Shown: piece by piece, positions 26,095 through 34,315 of the stretch | Layout: each line of letters begins with the position of its first letter | Numbering within the stretch: position 1 is the first letter of the stretch | Source: Verrucomicrobiia bacterium | GTDB lineage: Bacteria > Verrucomicrobiota > Verrucomicrobiia > Limisphaerales > UBA9464 | NCBI GenBank assembly: GCA_019634635.1 | Contig: JAHCBB010000004.1 | Coordinates: forward strand, 1 to 64,000 | Reading direction: 5' to 3' | DNA: 64,000 nt | Made by a program: the position numbers and the translations under genes | The notes under the pieces: generated by a model | The model's database searches: none | The model's input: only the letters and a program-made list of their open reading frames with translations | What the model was told of the DNA's origin: nothing

Positions 26095-26217
26095 CGGACC
26101 GGAAGGCTATCCCCAATCGGCTTTCGAAGGCAAACAGGCAAAAAGGCGACGTGTCAAGGCGTCAAGGCATTCCGTGTCGTTCAGCCTTGACAGAATCGTT
26201 GGAAGTCTGTTACGCGC

Positions 26218-26968
26218 TTGAGCTGTCACTGCAACAACCCATTCGGATCCACGACTCCACGCAACAGCAAACCCTCATCACCAAGGGGGATGTGCCCCGG
26301 CAATCCTGCTCGATGTGAACCACCAATGCGCTCGCCGGGACAGAGGCGCAAAGGGACGACCTCGAATGTGTACAGCACTCCCCCGGGAAACTCAGCGCAA
26401 GCGTTCTCCCTAAGCGACGACTTCCGGATTGCGGGCCGGGCGAAATATGTCGTCAACGGACCATGGCGAGCGTATGTCACCGATCCTGAAGGAGATATTC
26501 CCCTCCCAGGCTTGGGCACCTTCGGCGGCTTGGAGAGCGAAGCCCGGGATGTCAGCACCGAATCGGGCACTGTTGGTTGGGCTCACAATGCCAGCAACAG
26601 AAGAAGAGCCTTCTATGTTCAGCATGGAGCCACCGCGCTCCAGCCATTTAACGAGTTGCCTCGACTGGCCGGGACCACCGGCACCGCGTACAACAGCGAG
26701 GCCCGAAGCGTGAATCGCCTGGGACAAGTGGTCGGGCGCATCCAGAATGACAGCGGCAGCTACCGGGCCTTTGTGTATACCCCCCGGAGGTGGCAGCCAG
26801 GTAAGCGATCTGACATTGCAGGTGCTGGACAATGGGGCCACCCCGTCGAGTCTTGGATGGCTCCTCGCAGATGCGGTGGCCGTCAATGATGGCGGCATCA
26901 TCACCGGGTTTGGCACCAAGTCGAGCCAGATCCGAGGCTGGATTCTCTACCCCAAAGCGGTCGAATGA
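26218..26968 (+). pseudogene. HAF-repeat extracellular protein, frameshifted remnant
   Basis: The translation carries HAF-type repeats: LPGLGTFGGLESEARDVS, GTVGWAHNASNRRRAFYV, SEARSVNRLGQVVGRI, then YRAFVYTP. At a run of six C near 26780 the reading moves to the next frame, which continues with the family pattern (VSDLTLQVLDNG, then DAVAVNDGGIITGFGT) and stops at 26966-26968. The first frame runs on to 26889 with unrelated sequence. The N-terminal part before about 26400 has no family match and no signal peptide, so the 5' end also looks lost. Either one missing or extra base in a homopolymer (real, phase-variable or sequencing error) or a decayed gene. Confidence 0.65.
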
Positions 26969-26983
26969 AACGCAAGTAGAAAC

Positions 26984-27006
26984 GGGGCGGCCCGAAGGGC
27001 CGCCCC
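26984..27006 (+). terminator. Strong GC hairpin after the HAF remnant
   Basis: Perfect 10-bp stem: GGGGCGGCCC, loop GAA, GGGCCGCCCC. It begins 16 bases after the shifted-frame stop of the HAF gene and ends 11 bases before the pseudopilin start. No T tract follows, so its efficiency as an intrinsic terminator is uncertain. Its place supports the second reading frame as the genuine end of the HAF gene. Confidence 0.55.
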
Positions 27007-27016
27007 ATCACCTCCC

Positions 27017-27871
27017 ATGTCGAGATCGGGTTCACCCATTCGCGCCGGCTTCACGCTGGTGGAATTGCTGGTGGTGATTGCCATCGTCGCCGTCCTGGCG
27101 GCGTTGCTGCTGCCGGCGCTGTCCAGGGCCAGGGCCAAGGCGCAGGGGGTGCTGTGCCTGAACAATCAGCGGCAACTCATTCTGGCGTGGACCCTGTATG
27201 CTCACGACAATCGCGACTGGCTGGTGCCCAACAATCCCACCCTGATGAGTGCGGGAAACAATGGCACCGGCTACGGTCCGCTGAAGGACTGGCTGCCCTC
27301 GTGGGCCCTGGGCGACATTCGCTATGGATCTGCCGATGCCACCAATCTGGACTACGTTGTGGGACCGCGGCCCGACTCGTTGAGCAGTTACCTGAGCACT
27401 CCACCCACCTTCAAATGCCCCAGCGACCGGTCCACCGCGCAGCTTCCGGGCGCCATGCGTACGCCCAGGACCCGCAGTTTCGCCATGAATTACTTTGTTG
27501 GCTCCAAGTGGCGCAACGAGAATGCCTTTGTTGCGTTCAAGCTGTCTGATTTCAATTCTGGACCCCGCCCCGAGTACCTGATCTTCCTGGACACGCATGC
27601 GGATTCACTTCGCGACTGTCACTATGTCATTAGCTGGGATATTTCGCGATGGAGTTACAGTATGTTGCCGGCCAGCCGTCATAATTCAAGCGGCACACTG
27701 TCCTACCACGATGGGCATGTGGAGATGCACCGTTGGGTGGACCGGACCACGAAGGAACCGGAGACGGGAATCTACGGGCATGGTAGCAAGTCCTTATTTG
27801 GCCCTCCCTTGAACGATTTCCGCTACATTCAGCAGCGCCTCTCGAAGACCTATTTGAATCTGGGGGATTGA
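27017..27871 (+). CDS. Type II secretion-like pseudopilin with H-X9-DG motif
   Basis: A 284-aa protein with a class III signal: short charged leader, cleavage after Gly11, then [24 protein letters not shown] with Glu at +5, continuing as the long pilin N-terminal helix. Downstream are [26 protein letters not shown] and, near the C-terminus, the H-X9-DG motif (His in SRHNSS, then DG in YHDGHVEMH). Such proteins are found in dozens of copies in Planctomycetota and Verrucomicrobiota genomes and may be cell-surface or export substrates; no individual function is known. No secretion genes are adjacent. Part of its coding sequence reappears 26 bases after its stop. Confidence 0.88.
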   Translation: MSRSGSPIRAGFTLVELLVVIAIVAVLAALLLPALSRARAKAQGVLCLNNQRQLILAWTLYAHDNRDWLVPNNPTLMSAGNNGTGYGPLKDWLPSWALGDIRYGSADATNLDYVVGPRPDSLSSYLSTPPTFKCPSDRSTAQLPGAMRTPRTRSFAMNYFVGSKWRNENAFVAFKLSDFNSGPRPEYLIFLDTHADSLRDCHYVISWDISRWSYSMLPASRHNSSGTLSYHDGHVEMHRWVDRTTKEPETGIYGHGSKSLFGPPLNDFRYIQQRLSKTYLNLGD

Positions 27872-28285
27872 GCCAGCAGTCCCATTCCTGGATGCGCACG
27901 ACAATCGCGACTGGCTGGTGCCCAACAATCGCCGCCTTGAGAGCAAGGTGGGACCTGCCGGCACGGCGAAGGTTCCGTTTGTCGAGTTGAGGCCACAACC
28001 GCCACCGGGATCGGCGTCGGGAGGGTCCGGGGTCGTGTCAGACGGCGGTGGCGACCGCAGGCTGTGCGTGGCGCTGGTCGGGGGCCGTGGAGGCGAGCCG
28101 TTCGAGCTCCGACAACGGACGTTCGTGGCCATCGTTGTCCAGGAGTGGGAGACCCGTGGCCGGGAGGGACCTCGGATTACCGGCGAGGCGGGGGCGGCCA
28201 GGGAGTTGTCGCTTCCGGCCCGAGTTTCCGGCACCGGAAAAATCGCATTGATTAACCTCGATCTTCCGGGAGTCCATCGCTGCGC
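27872..28285. other. Non-coding stretch with an orphan pseudopilin fragment
   Basis: These 414 bases hold no intact gene. Bases 27897-27930 are identical over 34 bases to 27203-27236 inside the preceding pseudopilin gene, and read in frame as [13 protein letters not shown], the paralogue pattern. This is a remnant of a second pseudopilin or a local duplication. The rest shows no clear family and no strong promoter ahead of the dehydrogenase at 28286. Confidence 0.7.
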
Positions 28286-29881
28286 ATGCGCCTGCCCGTG
28301 CCCGCCCTCGTCGTCGCCTTGATCCTCCCTGCGGCTTCCGCCCAGGAAACGCAAACGCCCACCGCCGGTCGCGCCGCACCGGCCGGCAAGGACTCCGGAT
28401 GGCTCCCGCCGGAATCGGCGTTCCGCAAGGTGGTCCTCGATGAGGACCGCACCGTGGACGGCGAATTGCGCGACACCCTCGTGGATCCCATGGAACTGGC
28501 GGTGGCGCCGGATGGCCGGGTGTTCTTCGTCGAACGCAAGGGCGTGATCAAGATGCTCAAGCCCGGCGTGGAGGAGGCATTCGAAATCGGCAGGTTGCCC
28601 GTGTTCGACGGATTGGAGGAGGGCATGCTGGGCATCGCGCTGGACCCCAACTTCGCGGCGAACGGCTGGGTGTACGTCAATCATTCCCTCCCGGAGACGA
28701 CCCATGACGGGCAGGGCAAGGCCGGGATCATCCGCGTCTCCCGCTTCACCCTGCACGGCGAGTCCCTCGACATCGCGGGCGGCGTCCCAATCCTCGACAT
28801 CCCCGTCCAGCGGGAGCAGTGCTGTCACGTGGGCGGTTCCCTCGCGTTCGATGCCGATGGCAACCTCTACGTGTCCGTCGGGGACAACACGAACCCGTTC
28901 GATTCCGATGGCTTTTCGCCCAACGATCCCCGCGACGGCCGCTACCCGTGGGACGCCCAGCGGTCGTCCGCCAATGCCAATTCCCTGACGGGCAAGATCC
29001 TGCGGGTGAAGCCGAAGGCGGAGGGCGGGTACACCATTCCGGAGGGCAACCTGTTCAAGCCGGGCACCCCGGGCACGCGTCCCGAGGTCTATGTCATGGG
29101 CAACCGCAATCCGTTCCGGATCGCGGTGGATCCGCGGACCGGATACCTCTACTGGGGCGAGGTGGGACCCGATGCCGGCGGGCCGGATCCGCAACGGGGC
29201 CCGGCAGGGTTCGACGAGATCAACCAGGCCCGGGGTCCCGGATTCTTCGGATGGCCCTATTTTGTGGCCGACAACCGGCCCTACGCGCCGGTGGATTATG
29301 TGGCGCGCCAGCGTTATCAGGATGCCAACGCCGCCCGCGAGGCCGCCAAGAAGGCGGGGAAACCGGAGGACGAGTGGCCGCCCAAGCCCGGGCCCTGGAT
29401 GGCGGCGGACTTCAAACCGGAGCTGTACGATGCCGCCCACCCGGTGAATGACTCCCCCAACAACACCGGCATCCGTGCACTGCCTCCCGCCCAGCCGGCC
29501 GTCATCTACTACCCGGCCTCCGCCTCGACCCGCTTCCCGGTCGTGGGGTCCGGCGGCCGCACGGCGATGGCCGGCCCGGTGTACTACTTCGATCCCGCAT
29601 TGAAGTCGCCCCACAAACTCCCCGAGGCCTTTGACCACACGCTGTTCATCTATGAGTGGACCCGCAACTGGATCATCGCGGTGAAGCTCAACGAGAAGGA
29701 CCAGATGGTGCGGATGGAACGGTTCCTCCCCGGGATGACCTTCAAGCGCCCGATGGACCTCGAACTCGGGCCCGACGGCTGCCTCTACCTGATCGAGTTC
29801 GGAACCAACTGGGGCGACAACAAGGACAGCAAGATCGTCCGCATCGAGCACCTTGGTGCGCCTGCGGCATCGGCGAACTGA
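28286..29881 (+). CDS. Secreted PQQ-dependent sugar dehydrogenase-like propeller protein
   Basis: A 531-aa protein with a signal peptide ending ASAQ (residue about 20) and a glucose/sorbosone dehydrogenase propeller. Marks: DPMELAVAPDGRVFFVERKGVIKML, EEGMLGIALDPNF, QCCHVGGSLAFDADGNLYVSVGDN with adjacent cysteines, MGNRNPFRIAVDPRTGYLYWGEVGPDAG and LELGPDGCLYLIEFGTNW. This long subgroup is common in Planctomycetota and Verrucomicrobiota, often fused to cytochrome or ThuA domains; here the propeller stands alone. Likely an extracellular aldose oxidase using PQQ, substrate unknown. Convergent with the next reverse gene, 26 bases apart. Confidence 0.8.
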   Translation: MRLPVPALVVALILPAASAQETQTPTAGRAAPAGKDSGWLPPESAFRKVVLDEDRTVDGELRDTLVDPMELAVAPDGRVFFVERKGVIKMLKPGVEEAFEIGRLPVFDGLEEGMLGIALDPNFAANGWVYVNHSLPETTHDGQGKAGIIRVSRFTLHGESLDIAGGVPILDIPVQREQCCHVGGSLAFDADGNLYVSVGDNTNPFDSDGFSPNDPRDGRYPWDAQRSSANANSLTGKILRVKPKAEGGYTIPEGNLFKPGTPGTRPEVYVMGNRNPFRIAVDPRTGYLYWGEVGPDAGGPDPQRGPAGFDEINQARGPGFFGWPYFVADNRPYAPVDYVARQRYQDANAAREAAKKAGKPEDEWPPKPGPWMAADFKPELYDAAHPVNDSPNNTGIRALPPAQPAVIYYPASASTRFPVVGSGGRTAMAGPVYYFDPALKSPHKLPEAFDHTLFIYEWTRNWIIAVKLNEKDQMVRMERFLPGMTFKRPMDLELGPDGCLYLIEFGTNWGDNKDSKIVRIEHLGAPAASAN

Positions 29882-29907
29882 CGGCACCGGAGTCTCGCCG
29901 CCGGCAT

Positions 29908-31011
29908 TTACGCCGCCGTCACCAGTTCCCGGTGCAGGTGGTGCACGAAGGCGAGGTTGTCGCACTGGAGGTAGTGCATCGCGCCGCCCATGCGCGAGAA
30001 GCTCTTGCAGAATCGCAGGTAGTAGGCGGGATTCGTCTTGGGCGGCTCCCCGGCGGTCCAGTCCCAGCCGCCGCCATCCTGCAGGTCCACCACGTGAATG
30101 CGATGGCCCGACACGGCGGGCCTGCTGGCCTGGAACCGCAGGTTGTGGACGCAGCTCAGGCTCTTCTCGAAGACCTGGGGGGCCATGATGGCCGAGCCCA
30201 CGGACAACACCACGCCGCCATCCAGCCCCTCGACCGCCCCGGCGAACCACCGGAAGTCCTCCGCCGCGGCGCGACCGATGGCGGCCCCGTGAAACATGGG
30301 ATGACAGGCGATGATGTCGTAGCCGATGCCCGGATGGACGGTCACCGGCACGCCGAGCCGCCACGCCTCGGCGAGCAGGCTGGCGTGCTTCCAGCGGTGG
30401 AGGACCGGGTGGGGACCTTCCGCCAGTTCGAACCGGTTCATCACCGCCAGCAGATCGGCCGCCGCCGCAGTCAGCGGATCGGACGGGAATCCGGCGACCA
30501 TCCCGCCGAGCGCCTCGCGGGTCGGCAGCACGCAGCCATCCTCGGTGATGAAGCGCCCCAGGGCCCGCCCGTATCCCAGTCCCTGGAGGGCGCCGGACAG
30601 CAGGGCCAGATGAATGTTCCGGCCAGTCTCATCCCAGGCGCCAAACGTTCCCGTCGCCACGTTCTCCTCCACCCCCTCGGTGGAGCGCCCGAGCCACGCA
30701 TACTCCCAGTCGTGAATGGTGCCGGCACCGTTGGTGGCCAGGTGCGTGATCCATCCGCGGGCCATCAGGTCGGAAAGGATCGTCGCCGCGCCGTTCCGCA
30801 GCAGGTGGGCTCCGTACATCAGGATCACCTGCGCCCCGCGCGACCGGGCCTCCCGGAGGTCCTGTGCCGCCCTGCGGATGGCCGCGGCGACGGACGCGGG
30901 GACGGACGGGGGGGCGCTTTCGGGAGGCACTAGGATGTCCTCCACCCGGGTCAGGCTGCGGCGTTCCGACAACGGATGGACACGCAGCCGGCGAAGATCG
31001 AGTGCGGGCAT
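29908..31011 (-). CDS. Deoxyhypusine-synthase-like protein of unknown function
   Basis: A 367-aa protein from ATG 31011; the frame upstream lies inside the HAD gene. Its middle resembles the NAD-binding half of deoxyhypusine synthase: VILMYGAHLLRNGAATILSDLM, then WITHLATNGAGTIHDWEYA, matching in position the family's GAM..G and TTGG..HD segments. Later VTVHPGIGYDIIACHPMF parallels the family DGS-GD region, and GGVVLSVGSAIMAPQVF parallels its GGGVVKHH segment, but the lysine that carries the reaction intermediate is missing. Bacteria lack eIF5A, so a different reaction or a binding role is expected. It follows the HAD phosphatase by 28 bases, suggesting a shared small-molecule pathway. The family match is by eye. 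Confidence 0.5.
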   Translation of the reverse strand: MPALDLRRLRVHPLSERRSLTRVEDILVPPESAPPSVPASVAAAIRRAAQDLREARSRGAQVILMYGAHLLRNGAATILSDLMARGWITHLATNGAGTIHDWEYAWLGRSTEGVEENVATGTFGAWDETGRNIHLALLSGALQGLGYGRALGRFITEDGCVLPTREALGGMVAGFPSDPLTAAAADLLAVMNRFELAEGPHPVLHRWKHASLLAEAWRLGVPVTVHPGIGYDIIACHPMFHGAAIGRAAAEDFRWFAGAVEGLDGGVVLSVGSAIMAPQVFEKSLSCVHNLRFQASRPAVSGHRIHVVDLQDGGGWDWTAGEPPKTNPAYYLRFCKSFSRMGGAMHYLQCDNLAFVHHLHRELVTAA

Positions 31012-31039
31012 GGCGGTGCAGGGGGAGGGGAAGGGAGCC

Positions 31040-31876
31040 CTATTGCGGGAACAACAGTTCCAAAAGCGGGTGGAGATCCCGGTAGTCGGGGATGCACAGG
31101 TCCGCGCCGACGCCGAGCAGACGCTGTCGTTTCCATTCATCGAACCGGCCGGAACCGTTGTGGGCCTCGTCGCTGGCCACCGCCACGGCGAAGCCCCCCA
31201 CCTGCTTCGTGTTCTCGATCTCCACGTAGCCATCCCCGAAGGCGAGCAACGAGCCGCCGGGGATGCGATTTTCGGCCAGGATGCGGTCAATCACCATCTT
31301 CTTGCTGAATTTGCGGTAATCATCCTGCGCCCCGTAGATGTGCCCGTCGAAATAGGGGGTGAGGCCCAGGGCGTCCGCCTCGGCGCGGACGAAGGGCTCG
31401 TCCGTGCCGCTGGCGAGGTAAAGCGGAAGCCCGCGGGCCTTCAGCGCATCCAGCAGGGCCCGGGCACCGAACACGGTCAGGTCGTCGCGGGGAATGGAGC
31501 CGTCCCGGAGTCCGGCGACCCGGTGGTGGATCCGCTCGTCGAGGCGGCGGAGGTACTCGCGCTTGTACTCCAGGGGTTCCTTTGGCACGCCGCCCCGTTC
31601 CCGGACCCGTTCGGCGAGCTGGATCATCTGGTAGATCGTCTGTTTGCCGTTCAGGCGCATGATGTCCTCGAAGGCAAGCTGGCTGCGCTGCGCCTCGGAC
31701 TCCCCGGGCAGGGGGGGGATCACCTCGGTGAACATGGGCACCATGATGTCGGGCCATCCCTGCCGGACCAGGGACAGGGTGCCGTCGAAATCGAACAACA
31801 CGTGGCTGAGCCCGGTGCGGGGCCGGAACTCCGGGCGGAACTCCACGAGGCCGAGGAACGAATGCGGTATCTCCAT
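31040..31876 (-). CDS. HAD-superfamily phosphatase
   Basis: A 278-aa protein from ATG 31876 with HAD motif I FDFDGTLSLVRQGW, cap helices, motif II LASGTD, a lysine helix (YRKFSKKMVIDRIL) and motif III/IV FGDGYVEIENTKQVGG. A soluble phosphatase of the beta-phosphoglucomutase/phosphoglycolate-like group; the substrate cannot be predicted. It is first in a two-gene reverse-strand unit with the deoxyhypusine-synthase-like gene, and is divergent from the blaI-like gene, sharing the 208-base region that carries the palindromic operators. Confidence 0.82.
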   Translation of the reverse strand: MEIPHSFLGLVEFRPEFRPRTGLSHVLFDFDGTLSLVRQGWPDIMVPMFTEVIPPLPGESEAQRSQLAFEDIMRLNGKQTIYQMIQLAERVRERGGVPKEPLEYKREYLRRLDERIHHRVAGLRDGSIPRDDLTVFGARALLDALKARGLPLYLASGTDEPFVRAEADALGLTPYFDGHIYGAQDDYRKFSKKMVIDRILAENRIPGGSLLAFGDGYVEIENTKQVGGFAVAVASDEAHNGSGRFDEWKRQRLLGVGADLCIPDYRDLHPLLELLFPQ

Positions 31877-32036
31877 GCGCGGTCGGTGAGCGTGCCGTGG
31901 GCCTGGGCGTGCGGCCAGTCCGATCCGGGGCCCCTCGTCCTCCCGGCACCTCCCGGCACCGGCCGGCAATTCGGGGCGGCGTGGTCCTGTGCGCAGGCCA
32001 GGATTCCGCGCGGCAGCGTGTCCCAACGGCATTGAT

Positions 32037-32073
32037 ACGAAAGTTTTCGTTGACTGTACGAATTCATTCGTAC
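32037..32073 (+). promoter_or_regulatory. Two palindromic operator candidates ahead of the BlaI-like gene
   Basis: Two perfect inverted repeats stand side by side: ACGAAAGTTTTCGT at 32037-32050 (6-bp arms, 2-base centre) and GTACGAATTCATTCGTAC at 32056-32073 (8-bp arms, 2-base centre). They share the half site ACGAA. They end 12 bases before the GTG start of the BlaI-like repressor, where autoregulatory operators of this family usually lie. A TTGACT hexamer at 32050-32055 could be a -35 box, but no good -10 follows. Confidence 0.65.
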
Positions 32074-32084
32074 CATCGTGCGCC

Positions 32085-32468
32085 GTGCGCGCTCCGCAGC
32101 CTCCGCGACCAACCGAATCCGAACTGTCCATCCTGCAGATCCTGTGGCGTCGCGGGCCCTGCACGGTGCGTCAGGTGGTGGAGGAGCTGGGTCCGGACAC
32201 CGGCTATACCACGGGGCTGAAGCTGCTGCAGATCATGACGGAAAAGGGGCTTGTGACGCGGGATGATGCGGAGCGCACGCATGTTTTTGCCGCCGCGCAT
32301 CCGGCCGAGGCGACCCGCCGCCAGTTGCTCGACCACCTGTTGGACCGCGCCTTTGGAGGTTCGGCAGCACTGCTGGTGCAACAGGCACTGGCCGGGCGCA
32401 AGCCGTGCAAGACTGAAATTGCCGGCCTGCGCCGGCTGCTGGATACGATCGAAGGAAGGAAGCCATGA
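32085..32468 (+). CDS. BlaI/MecI/CopY-family repressor
   Basis: A 127-aa protein from GTG 32085, the start that places the winged helix correctly (ESELSILQILWRRGPCTVRQVVEEL, then YTTGLKLLQIMTEKGLVTRD). The longer open frame would add 32 residues of non-family sequence covering the operators. The C-terminal dimer segment (QLLDHLLDRAFGGSAALLVQQAL) matches the family. These repressors bind palindromic operators and are inactivated when the partner M56 peptidase senses a signal. The stop overlaps the start of that partner (ATGA at 32465-32468). No clear ribosome-binding site; a leaderless message is possible. Confidence 0.88.
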   Translation: MRAPQPPRPTESELSILQILWRRGPCTVRQVVEELGPDTGYTTGLKLLQIMTEKGLVTRDDAERTHVFAAAHPAEATRRQLLDHLLDRAFGGSAALLVQQALAGRKPCKTEIAGLRRLLDTIEGRKP

Positions 32469-34117
32469 ACCCATTCCTGGACCTGTTGCAGAATCCGGCC
32501 GCGAGCCGGTTGGGCGCCACACTCCTGCACTTCATCTGGCAGGGCGCCGCGCTGGCCGCCCTGCTGGCGGTTGCGCTCCGTGGGACCCGACGACAATCGG
32601 CGAGGCTTCGCTACGCCCTGTCCTGTGCCACGCTCGCGGCGATGGCCACCGTGCCCCTCATTACCCTGTTGCTGGGGGATGGAGCGCTGGTGGCCGATGA
32701 CCCGGTGCAGGGCGGAGCCGGGATTCGAGCGCTTGCCGCGGGATCCGGGGGCGGGATGACGTCCGTCATCGGATTGGGTCCGATTTCCCGGGGATGGCTG
32801 CCGTGGGTGACACTGGCATGGCTTGCCGGCGTGGTCCTGCTTGGCGGGCGACTGGCCGGCGGCTGCTGGCACGTTCAGCGGCTCCGGTGCCGGGAGACCC
32901 GGCCGATCGAGTCTCCATGGCCGGAGCGACTCTCGGACCTGCAGCGGCGCATGGGAATTGGGACAGGGGTTGACCTGCTGGAATCCGGACGCATCCGCGC
33001 TCCGATGATCATCGGATGGATGCGTCCGGTGATTCTCCTTCCGGTGGGATTTGTGGCCGGCATGTCGCCAGTCCAGGTGGATGCCATTCTGGCCCACGAA
33101 CTCGCCCATTTGCAGCGGCGCGATTATCTGGTGAACCTGCTTCAGAGGGTGGTCGAAACCCTGCTGTTTTACCATCCGGCGGTGTGGTGGGTGTCCGAGC
33201 AGATCCGGATCGAGCGCGAGTTTTGCTGCGACGATCTTGCGGCAGCGGTGATTGGCGACCGGACCCAGCTCGCGGGTGCCCTGGTCGCACTGGCCGAGCA
33301 GGAGGCGACCGATCCCGGCTTCGCCTTTGCGGCGGATGGGGGGTCGGTGTCGCAACGCGTTGGACGACTGCTGGGCGTGCCTGCGGGTGCGTCGTCGTCT
33401 GGTCGGATCCGACGGTTGGGGATGGGGATCGTTCTGGCCGTTGCGGTGCTGGCTGGGACCTGGGTTGGGCTGCGGTGGACGGCGCCGATGCTCTATGTGT
33501 CCACGGCGATTATCAAGGTGGAGAGTCCGGGCGGTAATGACCCGTACTTGCTGCAGACGGCCATGGAGTGGCTTCGGTCCGCAACGGTCCTGGATGCCAC
33601 AGCGTCGAATCTGGGGCTGGTAAATAATCGGGACGATCCTGACAGCCGGCGCCAGCAAGTCCGGGAGCAACTCCGGGAGCGGATTCGCGTGGTGCAGTTT
33701 CGGAACACCAGCCTGCTGAGGGTCTCGGCTGCGAGCGAGGATCAGACCAGGGCGGCGGACATCGCCAACAATTTGGTACACGAGTTCATGGCCCTGAAGG
33801 CCAACCAGCGCCGTGAACTTATGGACCTGCCCCGGCGCACCCTTCTGCAAAAGGTGAATCGGTGTGAACTCCGGCTGGCGGATTTGGTCAGTCGTCAGAC
33901 GGAGATTCTCCAAGAGACTGCTGCCAACCCGGGCGTAACCCCTCCGGACTACTACGTGGTGAAGAAAAACCTCGAGATTTACAACGATCTGCTGACCCGC
34001 TTGAGGACCCAGTTGGCGGAAGCCGATGTGGGGGCCGTGGAAATCGAATGGAGTTCTCCCGTCGAGATTCTCGAGCCCGCGAGTCCGAGTCTTCGGCGGG
34101 CGCCTTGGAGGAATTGA
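32465..34117 (+). CDS. M56 (BlaR1-type) metallopeptidase fused to a Wzz-like domain
   Basis: A 550-aa membrane protein. Residues 1-335 are an M56 peptidase: helices near 22-40, 50-70 and 112-132, zinc motif HELAH at 211-215 followed by RRDYLVNLLQRVVETLLFYHPAVWWVS, REFCCDDLA, and a further helix (GMGIVLAVAVLAGTWVGL) near 318-335. In BlaR1 the part outside the membrane is a penicillin-binding sensor. Here residues about 340-550 instead resemble the periplasmic part of Wzz/chain-length-determinant proteins: MLYVSTAIIKVE, DQTRAADIANNLVHEFM, a coiled-coil middle, then VEILEPASPS. The second Wzz membrane helix is absent; the protein ends just where it would begin. Coupled to the BlaI-like repressor. 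Expected to sense an envelope or polysaccharide signal and release the repressor (inference). Confidence 0.75.
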   Translation: MNPFLDLLQNPAASRLGATLLHFIWQGAALAALLAVALRGTRRQSARLRYALSCATLAAMATVPLITLLLGDGALVADDPVQGGAGIRALAAGSGGGMTSVIGLGPISRGWLPWVTLAWLAGVVLLGGRLAGGCWHVQRLRCRETRPIESPWPERLSDLQRRMGIGTGVDLLESGRIRAPMIIGWMRPVILLPVGFVAGMSPVQVDAILAHELAHLQRRDYLVNLLQRVVETLLFYHPAVWWVSEQIRIEREFCCDDLAAAVIGDRTQLAGALVALAEQEATDPGFAFAADGGSVSQRVGRLLGVPAGASSSGRIRRLGMGIVLAVAVLAGTWVGLRWTAPMLYVSTAIIKVESPGGNDPYLLQTAMEWLRSATVLDATASNLGLVNNRDDPDSRRQQVREQLRERIRVVQFRNTSLLRVSAASEDQTRAADIANNLVHEFMALKANQRRELMDLPRRTLLQKVNRCELRLADLVSRQTEILQETAANPGVTPPDYYVVKKNLEIYNDLLTRLRTQLAEADVGAVEIEWSSPVEILEPASPSLRRAPWRN

Positions 34118-34279
34118 ACGCATCCTGAGAACTTGCAGGTCGGGTCGGATGTGGCCCGACAGCCCAAGCGTTGCCGTTACCGGCAGGCCACTCGGAGGTG
34201 GAGATCCCGTAAATGGTTGGCTGGTAAAGGAGCGACTGTTCAACGGATCCGCCAACAATACGAACAAAGTGAAACAGAT

Positions 34280-34308
34280 GAATCACGAGGATTGTGTCGT
34301 CGTGATTC
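34280..34308. terminator. Hairpin between convergent genes
   Basis: Perfect 9-bp stem GAATCACGA / TCGTGATTC with an 11-base loop, located between the M56 stop (34117) and the DUF2130 stop (34316). Symmetric position suits a bidirectional terminator, but neither side has a clear T tract. The rest of the 198-base gap holds no gene. Confidence 0.4.
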
Positions 34309-34315
34309 GTCCCCT

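Noticed and set aside
26187..26215. TTGACA with a possible -10 ahead of the HAF remnant
   Set aside because: No acceptable -10 hexamer at 16-18 bases; left as unsupported.
27794..30364. 856-aa reverse frame opposite the pseudopilin end and dehydrogenase
   Set aside because: Low-complexity antisense translation without motifs.
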